Position numbers and translations under genes: made by a program. A DNA stretch of 64,000 nucleotides from Paragorgia papillata (lineage: Eukaryota > Cnidaria > Anthozoa > Scleralcyonacea > Coralliidae): the NCBI GenBank assembly GCA_035771165.1, contig JAWNZC010000406.1:4125501-4189500 (forward strand). The letters are read 5' to 3'. The notes beneath the pieces were generated by a model. It did no database searches and was not told the DNA's origin. It was given only the letters and a program-made list of their open reading frames with translations. This document shows positions 24,185 through 35,439 of this stretch, piece after piece. Positions within the stretch are counted from its first letter, which is position 1; every line of letters begins with the position of its first letter.

Positions 24185-24597
24185 TTAGGAAAGGTACTCG
24201 TCAATTGTTGGGGGTTCGAGGCCAAAACATTTTGCAGTTTGATTTCCATACAAACAGGTTATAGCATTCCTAATTAATGTGCATACCATGTACATTTTCC
24301 CAACTTTACTGAGACCTATTTTTAGGTTGCTTTTAAAATCCATGAATCTGAATGATTTTATGATATCACCAAATATCCACTCGACTGAGACTCGTACAGA
24401 GCTCATAGACCGATTGAAGGCTTCCATTCTTGGGGTCATTATTGCATCTCTAAATGGTGCTTGTAAATTCACTCTTAACGGGTATGCTGGGTCTCCATAT
24501 AAACACATGGGTTGGCCATTGGGTGAAAAAGCATAATTCTCCAAATCATGCAGAAGACCAGAATCTCTGAGCATGCCTGAATCATGCCTTTTCCCCT
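24185..24597 (-). CDS. Harbinger transposase, exon 2
   Basis: Encodes the C-terminal half of a PIF/Harbinger (HARBI1-type, DDE_Tnp_4) transposase. It opens in phase as GKRHDSGMLRDSGLL, then CLYGDPAYPL with the second catalytic Asp, and SVEWIFGDI with the catalytic Glu. The acceptor is TTCTTTTAG ending at 24598; joined to exon 1 it produces GPVEGKRHDSG with a Glu codon spanning the junction, as expected for the family. The stop follows EYLS. The two exons together encode about 365 residues with all three acidic residues present, so this copy may be intact. Confidence 0.88.
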
Positions 24598-24934
24598 CTA
24601 AAAGAATGTAAAGTTGCAGGTATAGTAAGTAAACTTTTTACTTAATTCATTTAATTAGGTTTAGTTAAAGCTTACAGGGTACACTAATTAGAACAACAAA
24701 ATTAGTACGGACAAGTAAAGGGCAGACCATCAGAAGAATACATATAATGTATACCATAAAAGCTGTATTAAGCCTAGGGTGGGGCTTCTTTGATCCCATA
24801 TGTCAAGTAGGGGTCCTAATAGAAAGGTGGGGTGTTATTCAAAATTTATAAAAAAGAGAAAATTCAAATTAACTTTACCAACATTTAATTGTAGCAATAA
24901 ATAAAGGAGATAGTATGTCTAAATAGGGTATACT

Positions 24935-25118
24935 AAGGGTGGACCATTATAGAAATCTTGGGAGGGGGGGGGGGGGGGTGACAATTACAAAAAAAATAAA
25001 AACTGCAAAGAAAAATGACTTTAAAAACAATTCCTGCAGCTAATGATCCAGTGAAAAAACTAAAAAAAATCCTGCAGAGAGGTTGGACTGAAAAAAATAT
25101 TCATGCCCCAATTTTTTT

Positions 25119-25152
<34 letters not shown>

Positions 25153-25199
25153 TTCCCCCTTCCCCCTTCCCAAGATTTCTAATGTGTGGTCCACCCCTA
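24935..25199. mobile_element. MITE with homopolymeric G/C arms
   Basis: Ends are AGGGTGGACCATTATAG and the inverse of AGGGGTGGACCACACATTAG; both continue AAATCTTGGGA followed by G runs (18 G near 24962; a C tract of over 30 at 25121–25152). The long homopolymers are likely places for sequencing or assembly error. Confidence 0.8.
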
Positions 25200-25353
25200 A
25201 TGATTGTGTCACTGTTGGTGTTTGAACAAGTAGAACATGCAATTTTATATGGGTGACATTGCCCTGATGAATGTTGACAATGGAGAAAACATTAATTCTA
25301 TAAAACAACAGTAGATTAAGGGACAAGATCGGTTGTTACAATATGTTTTAATA

Positions 25354-25615
25354 GGCTATATAAAAATATCTCGGTTTATCATCAGTAGCAGCAAAAAAAA
25401 TGGGCGCGGGCGGGCGGATTTATTTTGTTTTGTATGTTTTTAAATGTGTTTGAGCATAATCACGCAAATGGAAGTTAGAAAAATTTCGCTGTTTAACGGC
25501 TACATGCCAAAATATATACCTGTATGACCTTTAAAAAAAACAAAAATTCTGTGCGCCAGGGCGCGAAAAATTGATGCGGGCGCTGATGACAAACCGAGAT
25601 ATTTTTTAAATGGCC
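25354..25615. mobile_element. MITE with TIR ending AATATCTCGGTTT
   Basis: The left end GGCTATATAAAAATATCTCG and the inverse of the right end, GGCCATTTAAAAAATATCTC, both continue GGTTTRTCATCAG. The centre holds GC-rich GGGCGCGGGCGGGCGG and GCGCCAGGGCGCG. It interrupts the transposase intron. Confidence 0.8.
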
Positions 25616-25625
25616 TTATGCTTAC

Positions 25626-26289
25626 CTACTGGCCCATACATGTTTGCAACCAGACCATTTGGTAGTGTGACAGATTGAAATTTAAGACTATGGACTCTTT
25701 TATGCCCGTTATAAACGATTCTTTGGTTCTTGTTAGGTCGGCATATGGGCCTAACTGTACCGTCCACAAAACCAAAACAATTATGAAGTGCAGCCCCTTT
25801 TGCTGCTACTGCATTGGCATAAATCTGGAGGGAGGCGGGATTCAGAAACTGGTGGTTCCACTGTGTAACTCTATGACTATGGGCATCATATATATAATCG
25901 ACGACTTGATCTGTGATCATACAAAGTTCGGGAACTGGCCTGCCGAAGCGATATATCATATCGCTATAACGACATGGGAAACTTGTACGCTTCAAAAGCA
26001 TACATAACCCCTCCATCTTTGTAGCAACACTTCTCTGTGGGCACCTGAATTGCTCTGGCAAACCGAGCACATCAGCTAAGATTGGTATATCTAGCTTCTC
26101 GAATCTGAATTCAGATTTGCATTCAGCTTCTTCCATATTTTGTAAATCAAAACGCTCATAAATATCGTACGAAAATTCAGGATTTCTGGATGTATTTTCT
26201 TCTAGTAGAAGTAATAACTCTTCATCTGTCAAAAATCCTCGGCTATGGCTCATTAAAGCCATGTCCCTCGCATCCTTAAACGAATACAT
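25626..26289 (-). CDS. Harbinger transposase, exon 1
   Basis: Encodes the N-terminal half of a PIF/Harbinger transposase. It contains an N-terminal region with RFEKLDIPILADVLGLP, an HTH-like section RTSFPCRYSDMIYRFGRPV, and FGFVDGTVRPICRP carrying the first catalytic Asp, followed by YNGHKRVHSLKFQSV, a well conserved family motif. It ends MYGPV with donor CAGTAG|GTAAGC at 25626/25625. The first Met is in MYSFKDARDMALMSH; the frame just upstream has no better start, and the initiator is the least certain part. Confidence 0.88.
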
Positions 26290-26767
26290 CCCACTGTTTA
26301 CAGTTGCAAAGTCAAAATGACAAAAGGTTTAAAACAATTAGGAGAAGTTCAAGGCGACAGACGTTCGTGTTCGGTTTCGGCATTTCGCTTAAAGTTCATT
26401 TTTTGGCGCCACAAACGCCGTCCTCGATCCAGGCCCAAACGACATTTTGCCGTTCGTGACTTCACGGACGTCTGGTGCTTAAGCTCTCTAATGTCATCTG
26501 TCAGCGGTGACGTAGGACCGGACCGCAATGGGTTATTAACGAAGTCTGAACTACTGTGTTCACGTCGTCCTGTAAACGTAAAAATGCTCAAAGTGGTGTT
26601 GTTTACCGAACGAGGACAGTGTTGAAAATACTCTTGCGACTACAAGTCAGTATTCATTCTCTTTCTATTTCATTAATAATTATTTTCTTATAAAAAGCTA
26701 TCTTTTAGAAAAGGCTGTCCTTATTAAGATCTACGACGGTCTTCAAAAGAAATGAATTATATATTAT

Positions 26768-27243
26768 AAAGGGAAATAACACTAAAAATTAAGTTTGTCT
26801 AATTTGAAAGAACTCATAAAATTGTAATAGAAAATCCTTTACAACTTTTTCGTATCTCTCTTCGTTTTCAAGATATTTCAATTTGTTTAATATGTAAATG
26901 AGATGGTCTCTGACGTCAGGTGGTGTGGGGTAAAATATTTTCACATGTAGCAAAACCAGTTATATATCTAAGTTTGTTCATCGAAATCATTTGAAACTGT
27001 GCACATAAAAACTCCTTGCGACGCTGAACATTTCATGTTAGATATGTAAGTGATTTTGCTCTGTATGAAAATATTTTACCCCACTCCTGACGTCAGACAC
27101 CATCTCATTTACATATCAAACAAATTGAAATATCTTGAAAACGCAGAAAGATACGAAAAAGTTGTAAATTAAAGGATCTTCTATTACAATTTTATGACTT
27201 CTTTCAAATTAAACAAACTTAATTTTTGTTGCCAATACCCTTT
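26768..27243 (-). mobile_element. MITE family A, copy 2
   Basis: Same element as 6577–7047 but reverse complemented. It shares CACTAAAAATTAAGTTTGTC, GATGGTCTCTGACGTCAGG and the asymmetric centre GTGCACATAAAAACTCCTTG. Its right end abuts MITE B at a TTTAAGG junction. Confidence 0.88.
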
Positions 27244-27245
27244 AA

Positions 27246-27835
27246 GGTGGCTCCCTATAGTTTCAATAAATACGCGTTATTTCATACGCTCATTATCTAA
27301 TGTTATTCACAAGTTTAAAAATTTGTTAGATAAATACTAAGTAGACCTTACTATAGCAGAACTATCGCAGATATAAAATATCTATCAAAAAGTTCAATTA
27401 TTTGCTGTTACCATGGTAATAATGACGTTGGAACTTTGGTATATTTTCAAATATTGCATAATTGAAGCGGCATGTCTTCAATTTGCTCCTTTGAAATTTT
27501 TTAAAAATTGCTGAGACGATAGATACTGTTGTGGAGAATATCCTTGCACAAAATTAGAGAGGGTTGTATGGACAGATTTTTCCCTATAAAAATTATCGAT
27601 TTAAAAAAGTTCTGTCTTATGAAAATTTTTTAAAAATTATATATACTTTAGAACTTTTTATAAACTACTTATTTACAAAATTTTAGCAAAATTCACCGAA
27701 GAAAACGTCCACAAGTCTAATATCTATGTCGACGCAGTCATAGAATTTCGAATCGACAAGATCGCTATTTACGCATGCGTAGCGATACTATTTCTAGTCA
27801 CCAGTCCCCTATTGAAATTACCGTAGGGAGCCACC
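27246..27835. mobile_element. MITE family B, TTAA-flanked
   Basis: Ends GGTGGCTCCCTATAGTTTCA and inverse of GGTGGCTCCCTACGGTAATT, both flanked by TTAA (27242–27245 and 27836–27839). A TTAA target duplication is typical of piggyBac-type transposition. The 590-bp interior has no reading frame of note. Confidence 0.8.
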
Positions 27836-27979
27836 TTAATGAAAAAGAAAGAGAATGAACTTGTAGTCGTTTAAGAGTATTTTCAACACCGTCCTCGTTC
27901 TGTATACAACGCCACTCAGAGCATTTTCACGCCTTCAGGATATGTCCTAAAGACGTTCAGAGCTCACAAGCTGTTTCTT

Positions 27980-28850
27980 GACGTTGACTTCAGCTCAGAA
28001 ACTGCAATAAACAAACTCGAAACATCAAATAGTATACTGTAGTCAATTTACCGTGGCTGCCAGTGGCGTCGCCACGGGGTGGCGTTCAGTTCTTTTCCAG
28101 ATCGATTTCGTAATTTTTCCAAATCAGTGGAGAAAACATTGGGGGGGGGGGGGGGGGGCGAAGTAGTACTGAGACTCTTTTTGTCAGTGGCGCTCATGGC
28201 TGTTAATCACTCCAGCGTTGGTGCATTCCATGAAGGGTTACATAAAGTACGCTCGGTCGGCGGTCGTATCCGCTCCGCTGATACGAAGTAATTAGGGCTC
28301 GGGCAAAATTTCGTAATCGCCTCATCGAGATAAACGGGAAACGAGAGACTCTGGGATAATCCGTTCACGCCATCACAGGATTCTTGTGATCCGGAAGAAG
28401 AGTAATCATGTTCATCAGCCAATGAAATACCGATGTGAAACGGATTATCCCAGAGTCTCTCGTTCCCCGGGTGGGGAACGTGGGCTCAGCTGGGAACGAG
28501 ATTGGATAACATCGAGATAATATGGAATGATTTTGAGCGCATTTTATAATTATTATGAAAAATTCTATGAAAAATAATCAAATATATATTCAAAGTCCTA
28601 AAATGTGTTTTCTTTTGTGCATTTTTTATGACGTTTTATAACCTTCAGAATTCTGTAAAATCACCCCTCAAAGTGCAGGAAATGGTGTTTCAGGGACTCT
28701 AGATTACAAAATTTTCCGGGGGGCCATGCCCCCGGATGCCCCTAGAGGTTTGTCCACCCCAGTTTGAAGGCCGCTTCGTCAAGCTTGCCCACTGCTAAAA
28801 AGTAAAGCTAAGCTTCTTTATTTTTATTAAGGCCAACACATGACAGTATT
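27980..28850. other. Non-coding interval: foldback and interspersed repeat E
   Basis: A poly-G tract lies at 28141–28158. A foldback at about 28337–28475 has arms GAAACGAGAGACTCTGGGAT and AATCCGTTCAC facing their inverses. At about 28660–28765 lies interspersed repeat E (GCAGGAAATG…TTTCCGGGGGGCCATGCCCC), also present near 34685 and, reversed, near 62000. Confidence 0.65.
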
Positions 28851-28854
28851 TAGA

Positions 28855-29105
28855 TACTTAAAATTCAATGGGCCGGCATAATGACCCTCATCCGTTGAAC
28901 TAGTTAGTAGAATCTGAGTAGAGAAACTATGGTGTTGATTTTGCGGAAGGATGAAAACCGGAGAACTCGGTGAAAAACCCTCGAAGCAGAGGAGAGAACC
29001 AACAACTCTACTCACATGAAGCTAAGGTGCTCACCCATCCAAGTACTAGCTCCATTCGACTCGGGCTTAACTTCAGCGGTTGAGAGGCAGCCATAAAGTG
29101 CCTGC
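28855..29105 (-). mobile_element. 5S-rRNA-derived SINE, copy 1
   Basis: The reverse complement reads CTGAAGTTAAGCCCGAGTCG then GCTAGTACTTGGATGGGTGA, matching the internal control region of 5S rRNA (AAGNTAAGC box A and TTGGATGGG box C). A non-5S body follows (TGTGAGTAGAGTTGTTGGTT, GAGTTCTCCGGTTTTCATCC, AAAATCAACACC) that it shares with 57697–57935. This is the SINE3-type architecture: a 5S-derived RNA polymerase III promoter fused to a separate body. Confidence 0.83.
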
Positions 29106-29150
29106 GATAATTAATGCAATTGCGCCTGGTGGGCTTCAACAACCTCTTAA

Positions 29151-29700
29151 AGTGCCTCTATGGTCTGTGGGATCTTTACAGATTTAAATAACTTAGGTTG
29201 AAAGAAAATGTTTCCCGAAATTTTTTCTCAAAAATATTAAATGCTCGCCCATTAACAGTGCTCCGAAGTTGGCCAAATCAGCCCAAATGGCACCATTTTG
29301 AAAGTTAGATCGTTTTCTTGGGCCTGGGCTCTAATTGATAGATTTACGTCACATTTGCGTCACAGTCGGAACACCAACATTTCTTCCACCGAGTCTGAGT
29401 CAGACGAACCATCTTGGAACATATTGACGAATATATCTAAAGTTTTCATTGCTTAAATAAAGGTTTAAGAGACGCAATACCAAAAACACACTAAATAGTC
29501 AGAAGTTCAGTTCCGACCGTGACGTCACAGAGTAAACTCGCACCATGTCGCTAATGCACGGTCACAGTTATAGAGGTACCAACTTTGAAGCGCTGTTAAT
29601 GGGCGGGGATTTAATATTTTTGAGAAAAAATTTCGGGAAACATTTTCTTTTAACCTAAGTTATTTAAATATGTAAAGATCCCACAGGCCATAGAGGCACT
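29151..29700 (+). mobile_element. MITE family F, TTAA-flanked, copy 1
   Basis: Ends AGTGCCTCTATGGTCTGTGG and inverse, with paired arms over 120 bp reaching CGCCCATTAACAG. Flanked by TTAA at 29147–29150 and 29701–29704. It inserted close to the 5S SINE. The second copy is at 46503–47053 in inverse orientation. No gene inside. Confidence 0.88.
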
Positions 29701-29704
29701 TTAA

Positions 29705-31300
29705 CGTCAAAACAAATATCAAACATTCAGGAAGGAGTACTTGTAGCAGAAGTGTTATCTCGAGCACGCTATTATATTGGGCTGGCTTCGGAAATGTCAT
29801 GACAAAGACTGTAAAATTGATTATCTCAAGTCTAACCACTCCAATGCCTGTAAATATTTGCCGTGCATGACAACCACTCGCTTCAGGCGAAATGAAAACG
29901 AAAAGTGTATCACAATTACCACTGACCTGTTATATACAGGTCAGTGATCACAACACGGACAAGGTATAATATTGTAAGTAATAGTTAAAATATGAGCGCC
30001 CGATCTTTATCAATATGGGCATTTACAATGGCGAGCCGAACAAATTGTAAGTGTAAATGATGAACACTTTGTGTAGAAAAGGTTAAATAAGATCATTTTA
30101 ACTCAGAAAAAGCTGAATTTGAGCCACTAGTGCCTATTAACTTCGATAAAACATTGATGTTTTATTAATCAATGTTTTATCCGTATTTAAAGACGCTGAA
30201 TAAACATTCATTTCTTTTGAATTTTCATCATAAATTATTAATGAATTTGATAATATGATATTGACTGGTTTCAATTACCACGTTAGCACATGGCAGACAT
30301 GACAGTCTTAAATAATTTATTCATCTCTAGCGTGCATATTTTTTGTTCCATTTTACTGTACAAAAGTTTTGCTCCATTCACCATGCAAAAAGTTTGTTGA
30401 ATTACACGGTTCGATCTGCATTAAATCCAATCTATTTTAAAGAGAATTTATTTTGGTGTAATATAAAAGAAAAACATATAATGAATGTTTTCATTCGTGC
30501 AATGGCAAATATTTTTATTGGGTGGAAGATGAAATGTTCCATTCAACTCGACTGTCGGCACTTTGAATGAAACATTACTTAGCACGTGATTTACCGGGCG
30601 GAAACCGTAATCGCAAAATGAATATATAAGAGCCCAGCTCTAAATTTTAAAATGCAATACCATAACGAAAGGAAACCATTTAAAAACAAAATATATTTAT
30701 TGGCGTTTCGTTACTTAACCAGTAACATCTTCAGAATGACATTACAGATTACATTGAATATATTTATATATAACATTAATATAGTTTCATATTACAAGAA
30801 AAAACGGTAAAAAGGAGATTAAAACAATTTAAAAATATAAACTATAAACGAAACATTACTTCTCAAACTCATTAACAATTCATAAGATAAAAACAACAGA
30901 TAAAACAGTACCGAGCCGGAGTTTGGTCAAGCACTTGCATATTTCTCTTAAAATACTGATTCATTTGAGAAGCTATATCAAACACATGAAAGTTATGTTT
31001 GATCTGATATCAAAACACATCGAAGTTGGTTAAAAAACCTCGACTAATTCTCCTTGCTTTTCAACACACTTCTCGGTGTTTGATATCAGATGAATCAAAC
31101 ACTCTCGTGTTTGATATATTACATTTTTACCTCATAAATATATTCTTACTATTAAACTCATAAACATTTATTTATTGTATTATTTGTATAAAATAGTATA
31201 ATAATTTGTACTAGTTGCACTCTGACACACTGTTCATCATTTATTAAAAGGGTATTAAAGTACAATCAATGACACATTTTAGTTTTAACATGAATTTCTA
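29705..31300. other. Non-coding interval with repeat G and a hammerhead-like motif
   Basis: About 30110–30275 is an interspersed repeat (GCCTATTAACTTCGATAAAA, ATTCATTTCTTTTGAATTTTC) that recurs inverted at about 34290–34470. About 30640–30780 contains GGCGTTTCGTTACTTAACCA followed by GTAACATCTTCAG. About 30900–31115 is related to repeats near 45.0–45.35 and 61.65–61.78 kb. No gene is seen. Confidence 0.65.
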
Positions 31301-31309
31301 TTTCCTGTA

Positions 31310-31470
31310 ACAGTACACGGTGCAATCTTCATTGCAACTTGTCTTGCAATGCCAACGGCATAGATGTATCGAGTTTGCGCAGAACAAGTTGAATGAAAAA
31401 TTGCACTGTGAACATTGTTCATGGTTGGCAGCACAACATTGTTCACAGTTGGCAGTTGGTATGTGTAACT
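31310..31470. repeat. ACATTGTTC/GTTGGCAG minisatellite, left
   Basis: Imperfect repeats of GAACATTGTTCATGGTTGGC and ACAACATTGTTCACAGTTGG. The same unit forms a much larger array at 37310–37720, at the other side of the giant inverted repeat. Confidence 0.75.
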
Positions 31471-33054
31471 CCAGGGGTAGCGGATGGTACAATAAAAGAT
31501 TTCGAACTCAACAGATAAACAATAAACAAGACTTTAATTAACAAATAATCAACGATTACCTTGGGTAGGCTGATGTAGGTCACGAAATTATAGTAATGAA
31601 TGATTGAACAGGGGTTATACGAAGAAATAGAGTCGGTTGCGAAATTTAGCCAATGGGAACTGTTGAATACTGTTGGTTCGAACTGAAATACGACAACGGA
31701 TAATCTATCTTACCTAATGTTAACTAATGTTACGCATGCAAATATACCGATAAATAAAAATACTAACTATACGTTTACGATTACATACATGAATAAATGG
31801 ACTTACGCACTTTGGTTTACTCTTGTACCAAGTAGCGATAGTAGATTGAGTAGATAGATGAGTAGATTGACGTAAATTGAAATAAAGTCCCTTAACTTTG
31901 GTAGCGTACTAGCGTCTGTACTGAAATAGGAGTTTGAGTAACTGTCGTGGGTCGTGTGTCGTGGGTCGTGTGTCGTGGGTAAAAAGTCGTCGGGCGTGGG
32001 TAAAAGGTCATCATGGGTCGTGGGTAAAGTCGTGCGTCGAAAAATATGCTAATATAATATAATGTAATGTAATGTAATGTAGTGTAATATATAATATAAT
32101 ATGAATTTAACAAAATTGTGAACGAAAATGTAGTCCTAGCGTATCAAACGGTTTGAAAACACGTCGCACTTTGCATTGGCCGTAAGTAATATCCGACCTG
32201 TTCTGGCTATCTAGTAGTTCAATCAGTTCGATCGCCCCAGAAATTAAACTCGGACCCAGGTTTAGTTTATTTCATGCATTAACTCTAACCATCGTATAAA
32301 TCAGTGGATGTTTGAAATGGTAAAGTCTATATAAACCTTGACGGAACCGAAACATACATTTTAGCGCATTTAGCGGCTTGCCATGCAGGACATTAATTAT
32401 AAAAGATTGTCGTTTTGGGAAATTCAACCTTTCTCCAGGTGACTACGCACCGTAACACCGTCACCGTAGGCATGGTATCAGTTTCACAGGAGTGTAACCA
32501 AAAGTCGAGTGTCGAGACAAAAAAAGTCGAGAGTCGAGATTAAAAATATAAAGTATTATGAAACTGTAAAACATGACCCAACTGTATTGTGATCAAATGC
32601 AACAACATGTGGTCTTTCGGACAAACACAGCAAATCGGCATAAAATATACACTCGCAAAACACACTCAGACCACTAGCTATAGTTAAACACAAGTACACA
32701 ACTTCTGTTCGATCGCCCTATATTCAGAGCAGGCGAATAATAATGGACTAGTGGTTATCACGGCACTTTCAGATTGCGCATCCCCCGTTTGTTATGAGAG
32801 ATGAGCCTACCATATTGCCTTTCCAACGCAAACGATAATGTGATTAACATCACATCCAGGCACAGTAATAAGACCAGACCCGACAAAACCAAACTTGCTT
32901 TGGAGTTTGGATATTGCCATTTTTCGAGAATACGCAATAAAGATACATTTAAATACTAGAAGTTACTATCGCAAGTGAAGTGCTGTCTCAAATGGGACAA
33001 CAACCTTTAGCCTACTCCACAGGCATCTGTGTGCACTTCATGGCTAATGTGACA

Positions 33055-33215
33055 CCGCCTTGCCCACTCCACCCATGCAAGATTGCTCACTCCACCTGAG
33101 ATTGCCCACTCCACCCAAGATTGCCCACTCCACCCATGTTTGTCCACTCCACCCATGTTTGCCCACTCCACCCAAGTTTGCCCACTCCACCCACGTTTGC
33201 CCACTCCACCCAAGT
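33055..33215. repeat. 20-bp minisatellite (CCACTCCACCCANGNTTGCC)
   Basis: About eight copies of a 20-bp unit, within the centre of the giant inverted repeat. Apparent proteins on either strand (Trp/Gly/Val-rich or Pro/His/Thr-rich) are repeat translations. A CA dinucleotide run lies nearby at 33534–33560. Confidence 0.9.
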
Positions 33216-33219
33216 TTTT

Positions 33220-35130
33220 CTCACCTCTTCACCATAACAGCCCACAGAGTTGCTTGCGAAGGAGGTTGGAAAATCCAAAAATTTAATTTTTATTACAATA
33301 GACAGAGTATGTACACATTTCTTCTATATTTTTTTAATTATAAAATTGAGAACTACAAGTTAGTATAACTTATCACTTGACATGATGGCAAGGGTTTTGA
33401 CAGGATGTACACATAATTTATAATATACAAGTATTAAATAATCATGCCTCTTGCTCTAATGCTGTGGCAAGACTGTCAATGCAATTCCAAGTGAGCACAT
33501 CAAATTATTTTTCGTGAATTTGTATAAGTCAAAACACACACACACACACACACACACACAGATCAGAATGTTGATCATGAACCCACACCAATATACATAT
33601 AAAAACAGAAGAAAACATCCGTGAAATCTCCCACCAAGGAACACAGCTGTCAGTTATAGAAACTCATATCTTACCTCGACAAGATAAACTATCCTCGCTG
33701 AAATAGTAAGATAGTTCACAAGTGTGTTGATCAGAGGTTGACAACAGTTCGTACGTTGTTCAGTGACAGAAATCCCTCACGAGAAATTAGATCATTGTTA
33801 AAAGCATTTAAGTACATGTTGTCTCCTTGTACTTGGACATTGTCTAAGACATTGTCGACGGTCGGTTGGTTCAACTTGTTTTCCTCGACAGAAAATTCAC
33901 GGTAAGAACAAATACATCATGTCTCTACTTTCTCGTGGAAGATGAAGGTTTCAGTGCGTCGGACTGGCCCTATGTGCCATTGTGCCAATGGCACATGCGC
34001 CCCCTTAGGATGCCGTTACTGCGCCTCTTTCCCGTTGTATAATATTATATTTGATATGTAGTACAATTCCTATTTAAAAACCCGATTTTGGATTTATAAT
34101 CGTTTTACGTTTAATCAGTATGGTACAGCTAATAGTATATTACGATTAAATAATATTTTAGTACCCGCTTCACGCAGCTGACAGCCTGACATGAAGTAGT
34201 CACCTAATTAATGGTTGACATCTCCTCATGATGTATGCCTTGCATGTTATGGTGTATTCCTATATAAAATGAGTATATTTGAATATTTTGTTTGGTATTT
34301 TATATCCTTATCAAATTCATTAATAATTCATGAAGAAAATTCAAAAGAAATGAATGTTTAATCAGCATCTTTAACTACGGATAAAACATTGATTAATAAA
34401 ACATCAAGGTTTTATCAAAGTTAATAGGCACTAGAGCCTCAAATTGAGCTTTTTCTGACAGTAAATGATCTTATCTGATAAAACTTCTTGACGTCAGAAA
34501 GAATACTAATGAACATACAATTTTATATAAAGAATACTAATGAACGTACAATTTTATATAAAGAATACTAATGAACATATATAATGTCCAATAACGAATC
34601 GTTTTTGAAGCCATTCAAAACACTCGCATCACGTGTTTTAAATATTACTTCAAAACTCTTTCAAACCCCCCCCCCCCCCCCCCCCCTCAAAATGCAGGAA
34701 ATGATATTTCAGAGACTCTAAAATTCAAAATTTTCCGGAGGAGCATGCCCCCGGACCCCCTAGAAGTTGGTTGTGCCTTCGGCGCTCCTTGCCCCACACG
34801 TAGTAAATATTGCCTGTTTTGCCCCCTTGTTAAATATTCTGAAAGAAACCCTGACAGCGCCCCTCTCTCTAATGGCACCGCCCCTAATACGGAGCCAGTC
34901 CGACTCTGCAGTGGGCAGTCTCGAGGAAAGCAGTGCTCTTTCATGATATATGGATGACGTAATGCCGACAGACAGACAAATAAACAAACGCAATACTTAA
35001 CAAATCGAGATCTGGTCAATGAGATCTGGTCGGCTATACATAGCTCGGAAAAAGGACTGGGCACGAGGCAACGTCAAGAATCACGTGTGCTGCCTCCCTT
35101 CGGTCGCAGCAATTATATATCTCCGTATAA
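33220..35130. other. Centre of the giant inverted repeat, no gene seen
   Basis: Non-coding. Contains repeat G inverted at about 34290–34470, a tandem AAAGAATACTAATGAACRTA at about 34498–34580, a poly-C tract at 34667–34686, and interspersed repeat E at about 34687–34765. Confidence 0.6.
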
Positions 35131-35439
35131 TTCCGCTTATTAAATGTATCTCTATTGCGCATTTCTCGAAAAATGGGAATATCCAAACTCCAAAGCAAGT
35201 TTGGTTTTGTCGGGTCTGGTCTTACTGTGCCTGGACGTGATATTAATCACATTACCTTTTGCGTTAAATTGGAAAGGCAATATGGTTGTCTCATCGTCTC
35301 ATATTATACTCTCATAACAAAAGGGGATGCGCAAACTAAAAGTGCCATTATTATTCGTCCACGTTCTCCGCGCGCTTTACGATTGCCCGCGCGCCTGCGA
35401 ATAGAAGCATGAAGCATCTGCGGAGGAGAGAGGTCTGAG

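Larger units (their letters stand above)
24598..25625 (-). other. Harbinger transposase intron with two MITE insertions
   Basis: The intron runs from GTAAGC at 25625 to TTTTAG at 24598. It is mostly two inverted-repeat elements: 24935–25199 with poly-G and poly-C arms, and about 25354–25615 whose outer end lies only about 10 bp from the splice donor. Without them the intron would be roughly 500 bp. Confidence 0.75.
26550..27960. mobile_element. Inverted-repeat structure holding two nested MITEs
   Basis: GAACGAGGACAGTGTTGAAA and the following ATACTCTT…GACTACAAG at about 26610–26673 are mirrored at 27837–27910 (GAGTATTTTCAACACCGTCC). Similarity extends outward through AAAATGCTC and GTTGTNTAC. 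Between the arms lie MITE A copy 2 (26768–27243) and MITE B (27246–27835). No coding sequence is seen. Confidence 0.75.

Noticed and set aside
33007..33286. Repetitive Trp/Gly/Val or Pro/His/Thr frames on both strands
   Set aside because: Both are readings of the same 20-bp minisatellite; no independent coding evidence.
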